64,000 nt of DNA from Nereocystis luetkeana (Eukaryota > Sar > Phaeophyceae > Laminariales > Laminariaceae). This document shows, one piece after another, positions 1 to 11,889 of the stretch. A program made the position numbers and the translations under genes. The stretch spans positions 9,444,727 through 9,508,726 of the forward strand of contig JARUPZ010000012.1 of NCBI GenBank assembly GCA_031213475.1, in the 5' to 3' direction. Every line of letters begins with the position of its first letter. Within the stretch, counting starts at the first letter, position 1. Below the pieces are notes generated by a model. The model did not search any database, was not told where the DNA came from, and saw nothing but the letters and a program-made list of their open reading frames with translations.

Positions 1-888
1 GGGGAGGGAGGGGGTTATAGGGGTGGAGGGTAAGGCCGTCAGATGCTGATGACCGACAGTGAGTGATTGCAAAAGAGACCCGAAGAAAATTCCCCCAAAA
101 CATACCGAGCTTCGGGGAATTAGACGAGGGGCGGGGAAGGGAGAGGGAGGGCAGATGGATGAATGGATTGATGGGTTACCGCGCGATGTTGGTGGTGTCG
201 GGGAAACACGGCTGGCGCACGCGGAAGACGTTGGGAGCAGTGGCACCGCATCGCAAGAGCATGAAGAGATGTAGAGCGAGTTTTTACGAGGCGGCGTATA
301 CGGGAGGGGGGCTGTGGAAGGGGGGGGGGGGGCGTCGATTATTGCTTGTTGACAAAGGGCAAACTTCTTGAATTTTGTTTAGGTTCCTGACGAGTTGAGA
401 ACGGTGATTGGGCTTTTTCGTTTTTTTTTTCCAAGGCGGAAGTTTGTTGCCCGCTTGAACAGAGGGGGGAGGAGGGGGGATTTTGGGATTTTTGGTGCCG
501 CGTATATATCTGCCCCGTCCATTCCCGTTCGCCTAAGAGGCAGCGTGCCGCTAAAGAATAGCTAAGGTGCGTTTTTTTTTACCAGTGCGAAAGTTTTGCT
601 TTCGAGTAGAGTACTGGTCGTACAACACGGGGTTCTGGAGGGGAGCGGAGAGCGGAGGGTCGGGGGGGGGGCGGAGGCAGGGAGCCCGTTTACATTTTGC
701 TTGCGATTCATTGTGGCGAGAGAGAGGGGACCGGAGTGGCCCGTAAAAGGAATGGGGTATACGTTCTTGTGGCCACCGCGAGTTTGCGGGGGGAGGGGGA
801 GGGGGGCGGGGCTTTGTTTTCGCACACGGTTAGAACGGCCGCTACCCCCCGTGGGAGGAAAGTCCCTGCAAGGGGTTTCGGGTAAAAA
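1..888. other. G-rich gene-poor DNA
   Basis: No protein-like reading frame, RNA gene or transposon end is recognised here. The plus strand is rich in runs of G and in GGA/GGGA words, and the short open frames on both strands are compositional. Nothing else is seen. Confidence 0.6.
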
Positions 889-1240
889 ATGAGTCCAAGT
901 TTACTGGCTGTGGTGACTCACGGCGCCCACCCGCCCGTAGAGCGTTTGCAACTCCACGGAGAGGGGTGGCCCTACGAGGGAGAGGCACGGAGAGAGGGCA
1001 AAGTGTGGGGGAAGGGGCAGTGTAGAGTGGGGTGGGGCGCCCGTTCGTTCGCGGTACCTAGTCCGCGTTTACAGCTGTAGTGATTCATTGCACCCCCCCC
1101 CCCCCACACACCCGCCCGTGGAGTGCTTGCAACTCTACGGAGAGGGGTGGCCCTACGAGGAAGAAGCAGAGATAATCAGGGTGCGAGAGGCTGTGTAGAG
1201 TGGGGTGGGGTGCAGTTTCGTGAGCGGTAACCATAAGATG
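889..1240. repeat. tandem duplication, about 176 bp x 2
   Basis: Two adjacent diverged copies share the blocks CACCCGCCCGTRGAG, TTGCAACTCYACGGAGAGG, GGTGGCCCTACGAG and GTGTAGAGTGGGGTGGGG in the same order. The second copy contains a C-run near 1091-1105. No coding potential is apparent. Confidence 0.7.
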
Positions 1241-1290
1241 TTGATTGTTGGCGGCCCAAGAAGTACTTACTTGGAGACTTAAATGACAGC

Positions 1291-1332
1291 GGTGGTGGTG
1301 GTGGTGGTGGTGGTGGTGGTGGTGGTGGTGGC
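1291..1332. repeat. (GGT)n microsatellite
   Basis: Uninterrupted GGT triplets. The open frames crossing it are poly-Val or poly-Thr and are not considered genes. Confidence 0.9.
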
Positions 1333-1727
1333 CGGGGGCGGGCGGGGAGAGGGGGGGGACGTCGATCGCGATTGCGAAGCAGCGCTGTCTACTACCGCCG
1401 CTGCTGCTGCTACTGCTGCTGCTGTAGTACTGGTATGCGTTAGAGAAAAGAGTCTATCATCATTTCGTCGCAACGATAATAACGAGTGGCAGTTTCAGCC
1501 ATGCTTGTTGCGTGCTTGCTTGCCTTTTCGTTTTGCGTACGTACGTACATATGATGATGAACAGTGGTTCGGCTGAGTAGGGGGGGGGGCTGACTTTTCT
1601 ATCGGGAGGGAATGGAAGGGAATGAAATGGAAGGGAGGGAGAAAAGAAGACGAAGGAAATCTAAGTGGAACCGAGTCGGGACCACCGGCCCCTCGCCCCG
1701 TCGCGCCTACCGATCAACGCAATGATG

Positions 1728-1796
1728 ATGAACCGAACGATCGACCGATCTACCGACCAAATGCTGAACCGAACGATCGACCGATCTACCGTCGGA
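1728..1796. repeat. 39-bp tandem repeat x 2
   Basis: The word GAACCGAACGATCGACCGAT recurs with a period of 39 bp. Confidence 0.8.
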
Positions 1797-1943
1797 ATGG
1801 TTGACCGGCGACCGAACCGACGAAACAGGCAGGCAGGCAAACCTTAGGCGTTGGGCATTGGACGGGCGTTAGGTGTGTGCGTGAGAAGCACTCCCGGTGG
1901 GATGCGATTTTGGAACTACAACACTAGCACGATCTGGGGAGGG

Positions 1944-2218
1944 AGGGGGGGGGGGGGGGGGGGGGGGTTGTTCGCTGAAGCAAACGCTCGTGAACCTACA
2001 ACAGTGGGTGTTCCTCTTAATGACCACGTGCGTGTGCGCGAGCCTGCCTCGAGCGTGCGAGCGTGTGTGTTATGTCTTGTATGTCTTGTTTGTGTGTGCA
2101 AGCTAGCCTCTGGTAGCCACCAGATGGTGGTGGGACCACGAGATGGTGGTGGTGGTCGTGGTGGTCGTGATGGTGGTGATGGTGGTGGTGGTGGTGGTGG
2201 TGGTGGTGGTGGTGGTGA
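1944..2218. repeat. G-run and (GGT)n tract
   Basis: A run of G near 1944-1968 is followed, after about 150 bp of ordinary sequence, by a GGT-rich tract (2122-2218). The long His- or Pro-rich frames here are products of the repeat. Confidence 0.85.
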
Positions 2219-2219
2219 T

Positions 2220-5200
2220 TTTGTCCGTTGGGGCACACGACGCAGGAGATTGCGTCGTGTAGAATTCTGCTGCCTCCTTGCTACCTATATGCTCTTTGCT
2301 GCTACAACAGCAACGACAAAACAGTAGTAGCAGTGGAAGTGCATGCTACTATTGTAGAAGTGCAGAGAGAGAAGAGAGAAAGGCCGGGCGGGGCAGGAGG
2401 GGGGGAACCTCGGGGGCGCGCGTCTCAGCGCGTGGTCGCCGGGAGCCCCGCCTGGCACTTGCCTGCCTGTTCACCTGTGGGTTGTCGTACGAGGAGGAGA
2501 GGGTGGTGGTGTCTCTATTTTTATTCTGTTTTAATTTTCATGGCTGATATGGGTAGGAATTCCTGCGAGCAAGTTGATTGGTTGATTGACTGGTTGGTTG
2601 GTAGGTTGGTTGGTCGGTCGGGGTGGCTGTGTTTTCTGGGAAGTTACCGGACCGTGCTGTGTTTTCTCGGAAATAAACTACCAGGCCGGTATGGTATGGT
2701 AGTTGTTTGGAGTGAGTGGATGGTATTTTGGAAAGGGGGGCGTTTTTGGGAGAAAACGCCAGGACACGCTAGCGTGGTGGCGGTAGCTGATAAGCCTATC
2801 TTGCTACCCTTATATACTGATTGGCCTATGTGCACGTCTTGGTTAGAGGGTTAGGGGTGGGCGCACTTTTGCAGGGGTGGGTTTGGGGGCGGGGCGGGGG
2901 GTTTCACAACACGATGCGTGCGTATTCGGGGGGTTGGGTTCGCAAAAGTGCGGTTGATCGCACTGCTGGGTATATTCTTATTAAATGGTAGTGGAAATTG
3001 TCGTCTCAATGTTTTCTTCGTCTTTTTTCCCCTTTCCTTCTTTAGTCTTTTTTTTTTTTCTTCTTATGTTTCTTGGTTTTATTTTCGTTGTTCTTGTTTT
3101 TGTTCTTTTTTTCTGTGTTTCGTGCTCCTTTTTTTTTCTTCTTCCTGTTGTGTGATTGCGGGTACTTTTTTTCCTTCTGCTTCTTCTTGTACTTTTTTTT
3201 TTTCGCTTGCACTCGGCGCGAAGAAAGGGGCCCTTGTCGTTGCTCTCTCGCCGCTTGCTCCTTGCGTCTCGGCTTCAGATTGATTCTATATCGTGTCGTT
3301 TCGTACTCTACTACAACACTACAAGATTCCTAGTAGGAAGCAGGAAGTTGGCTGAGGCTGGATTGATGGATTTATTTTCTGGGGAAGGGCGCGTTCTACA
3401 CTAAGTTCAGTATGGCGACTCGCGGGTTTTGTTTTTTTCCTGTAAATCTCAGCCTGACTCTCTTTGCGGTGTTCGTTTTTTTAGTAGTAGATGTCGTGTG
3501 CTGTATTGCAGTCAGTTGGTCGGTCGGTCGGTCGGTCGATCGGTCGGTAGGTCGGTGGGTCAGTCACCAAAGGCAGCAGCAAGCATTAGTAGTCGTATCA
3601 ATGGCATCGCGCATCATTGTTACCCTACTTTTGCGTGGGCGGTCAATGGTTGGTGTTTTTGTTGTAGCAGTTGTTGTTGTTGTGGCTTCGTTGCACCTCC
3701 TGCTGTTCTGCTGCTACTGCTGCTGCCGTAGAAGTTGTAGTCGTCCTTGTTTGCTGTGTGGACAACAACTACTGTAGCTACGTATCTAACTGCTTATGTG
3801 CTGGGCGAACCAACGATGACAGCTGAACTGCTGTGTGTACGGTCGGTAGTTTGTTCTGAGACAACCAGGAAGGTGGACGTGCTACGCTCGCAGGGAGCAG
3901 GCTTGTTTTATCGATCACTATTATATCATCAACATCATCATCGTCATCAATCACCAGAGAGAGAGAGCAGCGACAGAGAAAGAGGGGGAGAGACATGCGA
4001 CTGCTGGTTTCAGAAGGAAAATATATGTTTGGGGAAAGAGAAGAAGCGAGAAATGGTGGTGGGAAGAAGCGAAGGGGGGGGAAGGGAAGGGAAGGGAAGG
4101 GAAGAAAGGCTGGTTACAGCTGGCTGGCTGACGTTGATGATGATTTTGCTGTGATCTGATCGATTGATCATTTTATTGATACCTTCGCCATACGATCTGA
4201 TTGATCGATGATTTTGCTCGTATTGTCTGATTGATGGACGATTTTGCTATGGTCTGATTGATCGATGACTTGCTATGTGATTGATTGCTGATTTGCCATA
4301 TTTGATCTGCTTGATGTCGGAGGAAGGAATGATTATTGAATATAACTCATATTATGGGTGGATGGATGGTAGGAATTTATTCGTATGGGAACGGATGCTA
4401 CTCTGTTGTAGTTTTTTTATACTACTACTTCTACTGCTATTACTACTATTATACTATACACACTACTAGTACTGTAGCTCGTGGCATGGAGATGTCGGCG
4501 TCATATGCAATAAGTGTATGTATGTGCGACGAGCCATGAGGGTGGGCCAGGGGGGGGGCATGATGATTGGTTCCGTGTTTATTTGTTGTTTCCCGCAACT
4601 GCTGCTGCTAGATGCTGCTGCTCTGCTGCTGCTGCTGCAGCTACCGCGGAAAAAATATTCGATTTGCTACGTCTGTCCCTGCTGCTGCTGCCCTTTTCTT
4701 TTCTTTTCGTTTTTCTGTTTTTTTCGCTAAAGGGTTAGCGGAGGGGGCGAAAACCAAGATCCGATGAACGAATGAATGGGGTGGTTTGGCGGCGGTGATG
4801 GCGGCAACGAATGGTAATGGCAGCCGTGGTGGTTTTGGACGGAACTATCTGATGACGACTATTATGCGCTTCGATTTTCAGCAGACGGCAGTGCGCCATC
4901 GGAAAGGAAGGTGAACGGCTGCATGCCACCGACACCACCACACCAACCCCCTCTTGAGTGAGGGTGAGACGCAGGGCGAGAGATTGCCCATGGATAGTGT
5001 GCAGAAGAAGACTAAAATTAGGTTGCACCGGCTATAGAAGGTGCCGCATATTACACCAGCAGCAGCAGTACGAGCGGCAGCGTAGAAATAATAGCAGTAT
5101 AGTAGTACTAATAGTAGGAACGTAAAGCGGGTGAAGGCTGGGAAGCCTCGAAAAAAACTTACACGCTACTTTACTGTAGTTGTTCTTAACCGTAGGTCAC

Positions 5201-5870
5201 CAATAATTCAATTATTTCATAGTCCGTTCGTTGCGTCTCGGTCGTCGTTCGCCTGTGGTTTTACCATCCGAACAACAGGGTCGTCATACATCCGCACCCG
5301 AAAGTAGCTAAATGTGCTGCCCGCATTGAAAAAGCAAGTAAGTGTTCACAGCGAGTAGTTCTGCCACCTGATTGCGTCGTAGGAAAACTAAAACACTCGC
5401 TAGCATCTGCTGTCTCTCTCATCTATATCTTTACGGTTATACCTAGCTAGCTGTGTTGACCCACTTCTCATTATTTCCCCCCTAGAGAGAAAGGCGTTTT
5501 GCTGCCCGCAGTTTTGTGCCTGATGCTGGGACACAGTCTCCGCGATGGTCGCATCCTGACAGCGGCGATAAAGAAAGGCATAGAAAACGGGGGACTGTTT
5601 AGCTCGGCGTGTAGCTATTTTATACCAGGTACCTGGTAGTTTTTGCTTGCTGGGTTTTCGCCGGGCAAATGTCCTATTTTATGGGAGTTGGAGTTGAGAA
5701 CAGGGTAGGGCTTCAGGCATGAAAAAACATTATCATATTGCTGGAACCACGCGGGGGCCACACGACACCCCCCCAAACTACATACTAAAACTCTGTTATT
5801 CCCCAGTTTACTGAGGTCTTCTGTATCTGAGACTTCCGAAAGTGTCCGTCTGTCTGCCTGGTATAAGTTT
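2220..5870. other. no gene recognised; simple-sequence DNA
   Basis: This stretch holds a T/TC-rich tract (about 3025-3205), a GGTC tetranucleotide tract (3516-3560), CTG/GTT-rich patches (3660-3735 and 4595-4700) and a degenerate repeat (4130-4310). From 5040 to 5870 I see only unstructured DNA with one copy of the palindromic word TACCAGGTACCTGGTA near 5625. Open frames are short and low in complexity. Confidence 0.5.
4130..4310. repeat. degenerate tandem repeat (GATTTTGCT...TGATTGATCGAT)
   Basis: About four diverged units of 36-45 bp, each with GATTTTGCT followed by a CTGATTGATCGAT-like word. Confidence 0.7.
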
Positions 5871-6220
5871 ATGCTGCATGGTAGTACGTATGAGTTCTGG
5901 ACGAAAACGCAAAGGAGCGTTTGGGCCTTCTGCTCTCAACACCTATTGAAACGTTCCCTAGATTTCCGTGGCGACGGCCTCGCGCGAGCGTCCAACTTCC
6001 ATACGAAGAAATTAAGCGGTACACTGGGGAACAGCAGGGGGACGCATACCGTTGGCGCTGCTATACAGCCAAACTCGGCTCCACATCGTCTTCAAGCGCC
6101 AGAGAATAACTGTGGTTCCTACACCGGAAAATAATATCTTGTCATCAATGATGTCTCTGTTTGATGAGGCCGAAGAATTTCCCGCTCAAAAATGCCCCCT
6201 CTCATCATCATCCGATTCAT

Positions 6221-6541
6221 CAGGACTCTGAGGACTTTAACAATCTGGGAGAAGGGATCTTTAGGTTGGTAGGCTGTTCGGATGTTTTGGTTCCTGTTGG
6301 GATCAAGGCACGGGCGAAGACCCAACCCAACCCCTGACTCTTACCCTAACCCTGACCCCAAACCGCAGCCGAAACGGGCCTAAACTCGCCATAAACGAGG
6401 CTACGCCGAGTTTGCATCGAACCAGGAAATTTCTCAGATGCGGACGACGATTCCGAAGTGCAGACCACGCTGCACATTTTTCAAGTTAAAAACACTCCTA
6501 AAGATCCCTTCTCCCAGACTGCTAAACCTACTCAGGACTCT
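6221..6541. repeat. inverted repeat with about 46-bp arms
   Basis: CTGGGAGAAGGGATCTTTAG in the left arm (6221-6266) returns as its reverse complement in the right arm (6496-6541), with further matching bases outside this core. The 230-bp loop contains CCCTAACCCTGACCCC, which resembles telomere repeat. It may be a small fold-back element. No clean target duplication was found. Confidence 0.65.
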
Positions 6542-7614
6542 TGCATTTTTTTTTAATATGATTGTTGCGTCAAACGATCCTGACCCCCGTACGACCATGA
6601 GCAGAGCAGAGGGAGTCAAGGGCTGGAAAACAGGCAGTTAGCCTGCACCAAATAAATCCCACCTTATGGGGTGCCAAGGTGTGCGTTTCGAACGCCACGG
6701 CGGTTCGACTGAAAGCCCACCCTGGTTCACGGGCTTCCGATTTTTATTCATTCATGCTATACAACAAGGTTTTCGAATGTTAATAAGCAATGATGGGTTG
6801 ACAGGGACACATCAGGCGGCCTCCATCAATATTCTAACCACCACCACCACAACCTGCAGCACCAACTACCCATACAAGTACAACGCTAAAATAAGTGATG
6901 GTGGAGGGGATTTCGCCTCGACTTTCCCTTTTTTTGTGTTTGTTGTTTGTTGTTGTTGTTCTCACATTCACTCTCTGACGAAGGAGTCCGTCCGTGGTCA
7001 CACAAAGGTGCTGGAGCCCTAGGAAGATCCGAAAAAAAAACGAAAAAAATCGAAAATTCGGCTGCCTCAAAATACACGAGACGAAGAAAGCGCGCACGAG
7101 CTAAAACCCAATGTGCAAGCTGAACTAACATGGCCGCGGGTATATCCTCTCAACTGTAACATAGACTACCCCCGTTCCCACCTCTAACCAACTCGTGGCT
7201 GCTGACTACAGCGGATGCTGTCTGAAGTGCTGCCTGCACCGTACGAAACGCACGGTAGTCGTGAAAACGAAAGAGGAACACACCTGCCTGCTATCTGGAG
7301 TGCTGTCAGAGTGAAGACTCGCGGATATGCAGTGAAAAAAGGAGCAACCGAACCTTACTACCACACGAATATCAACGATCGCCATCTCTTCCTGGACTGT
7401 CTGACACAAAAAGGTGCAGCACAGTTATGATACCACGTCCCTGATAATTGCGTAGGTTATTCCCCATGGAGGGTATACAACTCGTTAAACGACCAAGACC
7501 ACCGTGACGACGTTAATAACAAGTACCGGTAGATACTATTCTGCCTCGTGAAAAACAAAACCAGGAAAAAACAAAGTATGACTGCTTCTCTCGTGATGAT
7601 AGTGTGAGCGCAGA

Positions 7615-8244
7615 TCATGGGTCTCCGTGCACCGTCTTCCTGCCGCTCTTCATGGCCGCCTCATCACCTTGGCCCAATCCACCCGCTCCTTTGCGCGTGC
7701 ACTCGTTGCCATTCCCTTCCAGTCGATTCCCTTTCTCCGTCATCCTGAAAAACAAAATGCTCCTCGCACTTACTTGCGGTTCTGATCTGAAAATAAAATT
7801 CTCGCGCAGGGGGAGGTCAATCCGTCTCTTCCCCGCACGTCGACGCTCAGTCTCCCTCCTCCCTCGTCGTCGAATCCAGCCTCCTACCGGCGCAATAGAC
7901 TGTGCCGTAGTGTGGCCTGTGGTGGCGCCTGCCTCCGCGCACGGACACCCCGATTGAGCATTGCTGCTCTGCCGCAGCTGCCTAAAAAGACGCGCGAATC
8001 GTAGGTCTCCGTGCCTGACGCACCACGTACGACCCAACTCTACTGCCGCCTGAGCCTCGCGGCCACAGGCAGCAGCAAGAAGGTATCGCTCCTTGAGGGT
8101 GAGTCCGGCCTTACACCCGCCAGAAAGACCTACCCCACTCGCTATTAGCCTGATAGGGCATGCCTCGCAGCATTCCTTGCCGAGGCAGCGAGGGGAACGG
8201 AAGTACAGCTTCCTTGCTGCTGCTGCTTGGTGGTGGTGTTTCAC
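7615..8244 (-). CDS. hypothetical open frame, 209 codons, unassigned
   Basis: This is the longest non-repetitive open frame in the left third of the window. It starts HHHQAAAARK, has basic stretches (RRRGRRETERRR) and no recognised domain, signal peptide or membrane segment. The block around 8090-8120 also occurs near 36330-36360, so part of the frame is repetitive DNA. It could be a single exon or chance. No homologue is recognised. Confidence 0.2.
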   Translation of the reverse strand: MKHHHQAAAARKLYFRSPRCLGKECCEACPIRLIASGVGLSGGCKAGLTLKERYLLAAACGREAQAAVELGRTWCVRHGDLRFARLFRQLRQSSNAQSGCPCAEAGATTGHTTAQSIAPVGGWIRRRGRRETERRRAGKRRIDLPLRENFIFRSEPQVSARSILFFRMTEKGNRLEGNGNECTRKGAGGLGQGDEAAMKSGRKTVHGDP

Positions 8245-8275
8245 TACTTACTTGGCCTAATTTCGCAATCTGGTG

Positions 8276-8604
8276 TTGTGAGGCTTAGATTGGGCAGGGG
8301 ATTGGTTGTCCTTTTACCTTTTTTAGCCCAACAGACTAAGACCCTCACAAATGGCGACGACGGCAGAACATGGGTCGTTGGTCGTGAATTCGAATCTCAC
8401 GTCCATCATGAAATCGCTTTTTCAAAGATCAAGTGAGTTTCCTCATGTCAAGAACCTGAAAAATGCTTCGGAATCCCCAGAAATTGGAACCGCGTGTGGT
8501 GGCGCGTCGACCCGTTAAAATCCGGTCCGTTCCAGGGGGGGAGAGTGTTAAGAGGCTTAGATTGGGTAGGCGATTGGTTAACCTTTTACCTTTAGCCCAA
8601 CGCA
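8276..8604. repeat. pair of about 55-bp direct repeats
   Basis: The block GAGGCTTAGATTGGG...TTTTACCTT...AGCCCAAC occurs at about 8280-8331 and again at about 8551-8604. The second copy begins TGTTAAGAGG and is directly preceded by a purine tract (AGGGGGGGGAGAG). This is the layout of a very small LTR-type (TRIM/SMART-like) element, but no target duplication is seen, so that reading is tentative. Confidence 0.45.
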
Positions 8605-8826
8605 GGGGGGCGGTGTGGACAGTACGGTGCAAGCGTTGGCTCCGGCCGGGCTCCGTGCCCCATGCTCTAAATGGTCAAAGTCACGTGACCCAGCAAGCAA
8701 CTCAGGGGATGGGGTCCCACTTCCGAAAAGCCATCCAGGGCTTGAAAACTTTCCCGGATCTTCGTATTTTTAGCTGCAAAGATTTTGTTTTTCCCACTTC
8801 TTGCTGCAACTGCAACGACACACAGC

Positions 8827-9245
8827 AGTGCAGCTCGAGTAGTACGCAGCAACAAAACAACATCAACAGCAGGCGTACGAGTGCTGCTCGAGTCGAGTGT
8901 TGCTCGAGTGCCGCTGGGTGCTACTGCTGCTGCTGCTGCTGCTGTTGCTGAGTGCTCGTGTGCCCGTGATTGCTTGTCCACGCCGTGCTCGTGTTTGCCT
9001 CTACAGTAGTTCTCGTTGCGCTTGAGCAATCGAGTGATCGCGGTCCCGTGTCCGTTTTTTTCGCGGTGCAATAGGCCATATTTGGAAACCTACTCATCAT
9101 GCTCGTGCGCTCGAGTGCTGCTCGAGCAGTACGCAGCAGAACAACAGCAACAACAACAGGCGTACGAGTGCTGCTCGAATCGAGTGTTGCTCGAGCACTG
9201 CTGACTGTTGCTGCTGCTGCTGAGTGCTCGTGTGCTCGTGACCGC
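8827..9245. repeat. direct repeat, about 145 bp x 2, CTCGAG-rich
   Basis: Copies at about 8827-8972 and 9105-9245 share AGTACGCAGCA, GGCGTACGAGTGCTGCTCGA, GTGTTGCTCGAG, a CTG tract and GAGTGCTCGTGTGC in order. The start-to-start distance is 278 bp. The frames over it are low in complexity and are not called genes. Confidence 0.75.
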
Positions 9246-9318
9246 ATGGCCACAAGACATGAGAACACGCTGCATCCACCACGTACATACATGGCAGTTT
9301 TTTTATTAATAGGATCTC

Positions 9319-10405
9319 TGTAGATGTAGTGCCTGCGCTGGTCGTTCGTACCGGGGTCGTCGCGGAGATTTCGTAGGGTAGAAGTCGCGGAGACGTCGCC
9401 GTGATGAGGTCGCGGAGCGAGGGTCCCTTGTAGCCGTCGTTACAGCCGACGTAAGCCGAGCAGAATTCTTCGTTGATATTTAGCACGGAGATGCTAGTGC
9501 TAGACTGACTCTGTGGGGGGCCCTTTTTGGTGCCGAGAGTCTGCGATGGATTACGTATCTCCCGATAGCTATCTTCCCGAGGACGGGTCTGCACCATCAA
9601 TGATGTGAGACCGCTCGAGACCCGAGATTATGATATTACTTGACCGGTGACGTGTCCTTCGCACGTGCGTGTTACGAGATCTACGACATCTCCGACCCTG
9701 CCTTCCACATCGCCCCCCTCTGTATTCGCCGCAAGGCCATCTTAGCTAGGGATGGTCTTGTGGCGGTCATCGGGAGGATGACTAGTTAGGAAGCAGGGTG
9801 TTGATTTATCCGATCGAAACACAGCAGCCTTCACATGCGTTCATCCACTCCTTATAGCCGACGTACCAGGTATCGAGTAAACACGGGTGGTAAAAACCTG
9901 TCCGGCGAAGATGCACACATTTTCAAGCCTACACGCTCACAGCTTATGCTGAAGTTGCTTGGTAAAGCCAAACTTTATCTCAACGCTGGGTTCGAATCCC
10001 ACGGTGGTCACCAATGTAGATGTAGTGCCTGCGCTGGTCGTTCATACTGGGGTCGTCGCGGAGATGTCGTAGGGTAGAAGTCGCGGAGACGTCGCCGTGA
10101 TGAGGTCGCGGAGCGAGGGTCCCTTGTAGCCGTCGTTACGGCCGACGTAAGCCGAGCAGAATTCTTCGTTGAAATTTAGCAAGGAGATGCTAGTGCTAGA
10201 CTGACTCTGTGGGGGCCCCTTTTTGGTGCCGAGAGTCTGCGACGAATTACGTATCTCCCGATAGCTATCTTCCCGAGGACGGGTCTGCACCATCAATGAT
10301 GTGAGACCGCTCGAGACCCGAGATTATGATATTACTTGACCGGTGACGTGTCCTTCGCACGAACGTGTTACGAGATCTACGATATCTCCGACCCTGCCTT
10401 CCACA
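9319..10405 (-). mobile_element. TRIM-type miniature LTR retrotransposon (non-coding)
   Basis: Two 391-bp direct terminal repeats (9319-9709 and 10015-10405) begin TGTAGATGTAGTGCC and end CTTCCACA on the plus strand, giving TG...CA ends. They differ at roughly 3% of positions. The flanks are a 4-bp duplication, TCTC (9315-9318 and 10406-10409). Read on the minus strand, the 5' repeat is followed after one base by a primer binding site matching a tRNA 3' end with CCA (plus-strand words GGTTCGAATCCC and GGTGGTCACCA, about 9986-10013). A purine tract (AGAGGGGGGCGA) precedes the 3' repeat. The 305-bp interior has no coding capacity, as is usual for TRIMs, which rely on partner elements. It looks structurally whole and fairly young. 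Confidence 0.85.
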
Positions 10406-10734
10406 TCTCGGTGCGATTCATCATTTATTTGTCTGATCTTCGTACCACGTATAGCGTTGCGTGTAAGTAGCAAGCCGAGTGTTCACTGCCCTTTTTGTAC
10501 AATGTACCCATGTCACGCAGTTTGCTTATCACTCTTCTTGCTGCTCCTGTTGTTGCTGCCGCTACTACTGCTACTACACACAATCGCGGTATAGCGGCTA
10601 CTAGTGCTGTTGCTGGCACAGGTTGCTTTTCTTGCGGCTACCGATATATATATATCTTGCCCGTGCCACGCGGTTGCTTATATTGCTTCTCCTGTTGTTG
10701 CTAAACATGCTGAAACAAGTGTGAAGTATCCAGC

Positions 10735-11880
10735 TTTTACAGATCCTCCAGACCATATAGAAATCCTGCAGATAATACAGATCCTGCAAATCGCGTACAG
10801 ACCGCATCTCGGTTAAGGTGTGCATATTATCCAGATCACACAGATTCCACTAAGGTAGATCATGCCGATCCTGCAGACCATACACATCTAACCCGGTAAA
10901 GATGTACAGATCACACAGATCCCACTCAAGTATACACACGTATGAAATATCCGCCTCATACAGACCCATCCCGGCTAAACATGATGCAAACAGTGTCTAG
11001 TATCCAGATTTTACAGATCTTCCAGACCATACAAAAATCCCGCAGATCATACAGATGATTAGATCCTGCAGATCATGCAGACCCACCGATAAGAATGTGC
11101 ATATCATGCAGATCGTGCATACCCCATTCCGGTGAACAGATCATACAGATCACACAGATTCGACTCAGGTAGATCATACAGATCCTGCAGAGTATTCAGA
11201 TCCTGCAGATCGATGACACCCATCGATAAATATGTATGTGCAGATCATGCTGATCGTACAGGCCCTATCTCGCTAAAGATGTACAGATCTGCAGATCGAA
11301 CAGATCCCACCCCGGTCAAACTGTACTGAGTGTACAGATCACACAGATTATACTCAGGTACACATCTATCTATGAAAATTGTAACCAGACAGATCCCCTT
11401 CCGGCTAAACATTTGAAATGTCACTGAGATCAACCAGATCCCACCTGGCACACATATTATATTATGGAAATGATACGGAACATACGTTTCTCTCCGGGCA
11501 AACTAGTTGGAGTGTGTAGATAATCGATCCCTCGGATCGTTCATGCAGACCCTCCACATCATGCACACATGCACCCGGCACACAAGTGCAATCATGAAAG
11601 ACCAAGCAGATATCACCGCCAAAAAAAGAGTGATGCATCCACATTCTACAGACCCTGCAGATCGTACAGATCCTTCAGATCATGCGGACCCACCCACGCA
11701 AAGCTATTCATCAGGTAATCACGGCACATTTATGTTCGATTAACATGTGTGTGTAGTTCATGCAGATCGTGCAGGCCCCACCCAGTAAAGGTGTTCAGAT
11801 CATCAAGGATCAACATCAGCCATGATGATACAGATCCCACCCAGGCAATAAATACCTGGACGATACAAACCCCGTCCCTT
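10735..11880. repeat. AGATC-rich degenerate minisatellite
   Basis: Words such as CAGATCATACAGATC, CCTGCAGATC and GATCGTACAG recur at 10-12-bp spacing for over 1 kb. A longer period of roughly 150 bp is marked by CCCGGTAAAGATGTACAGATC-like blocks. Related sequence occurs at 34690-34930, 35695-35960 and 63710-63830. No protein is predicted. Confidence 0.8.
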
Positions 11881-11889
11881 TCCTTCTGA

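Noticed and set aside
9986-10013. tRNA gene suggested by GGTTCGAATCCC and CCA
   Set aside because: Only a 3' half is present, on the strand and at the position of a primer binding site next to a terminal repeat.
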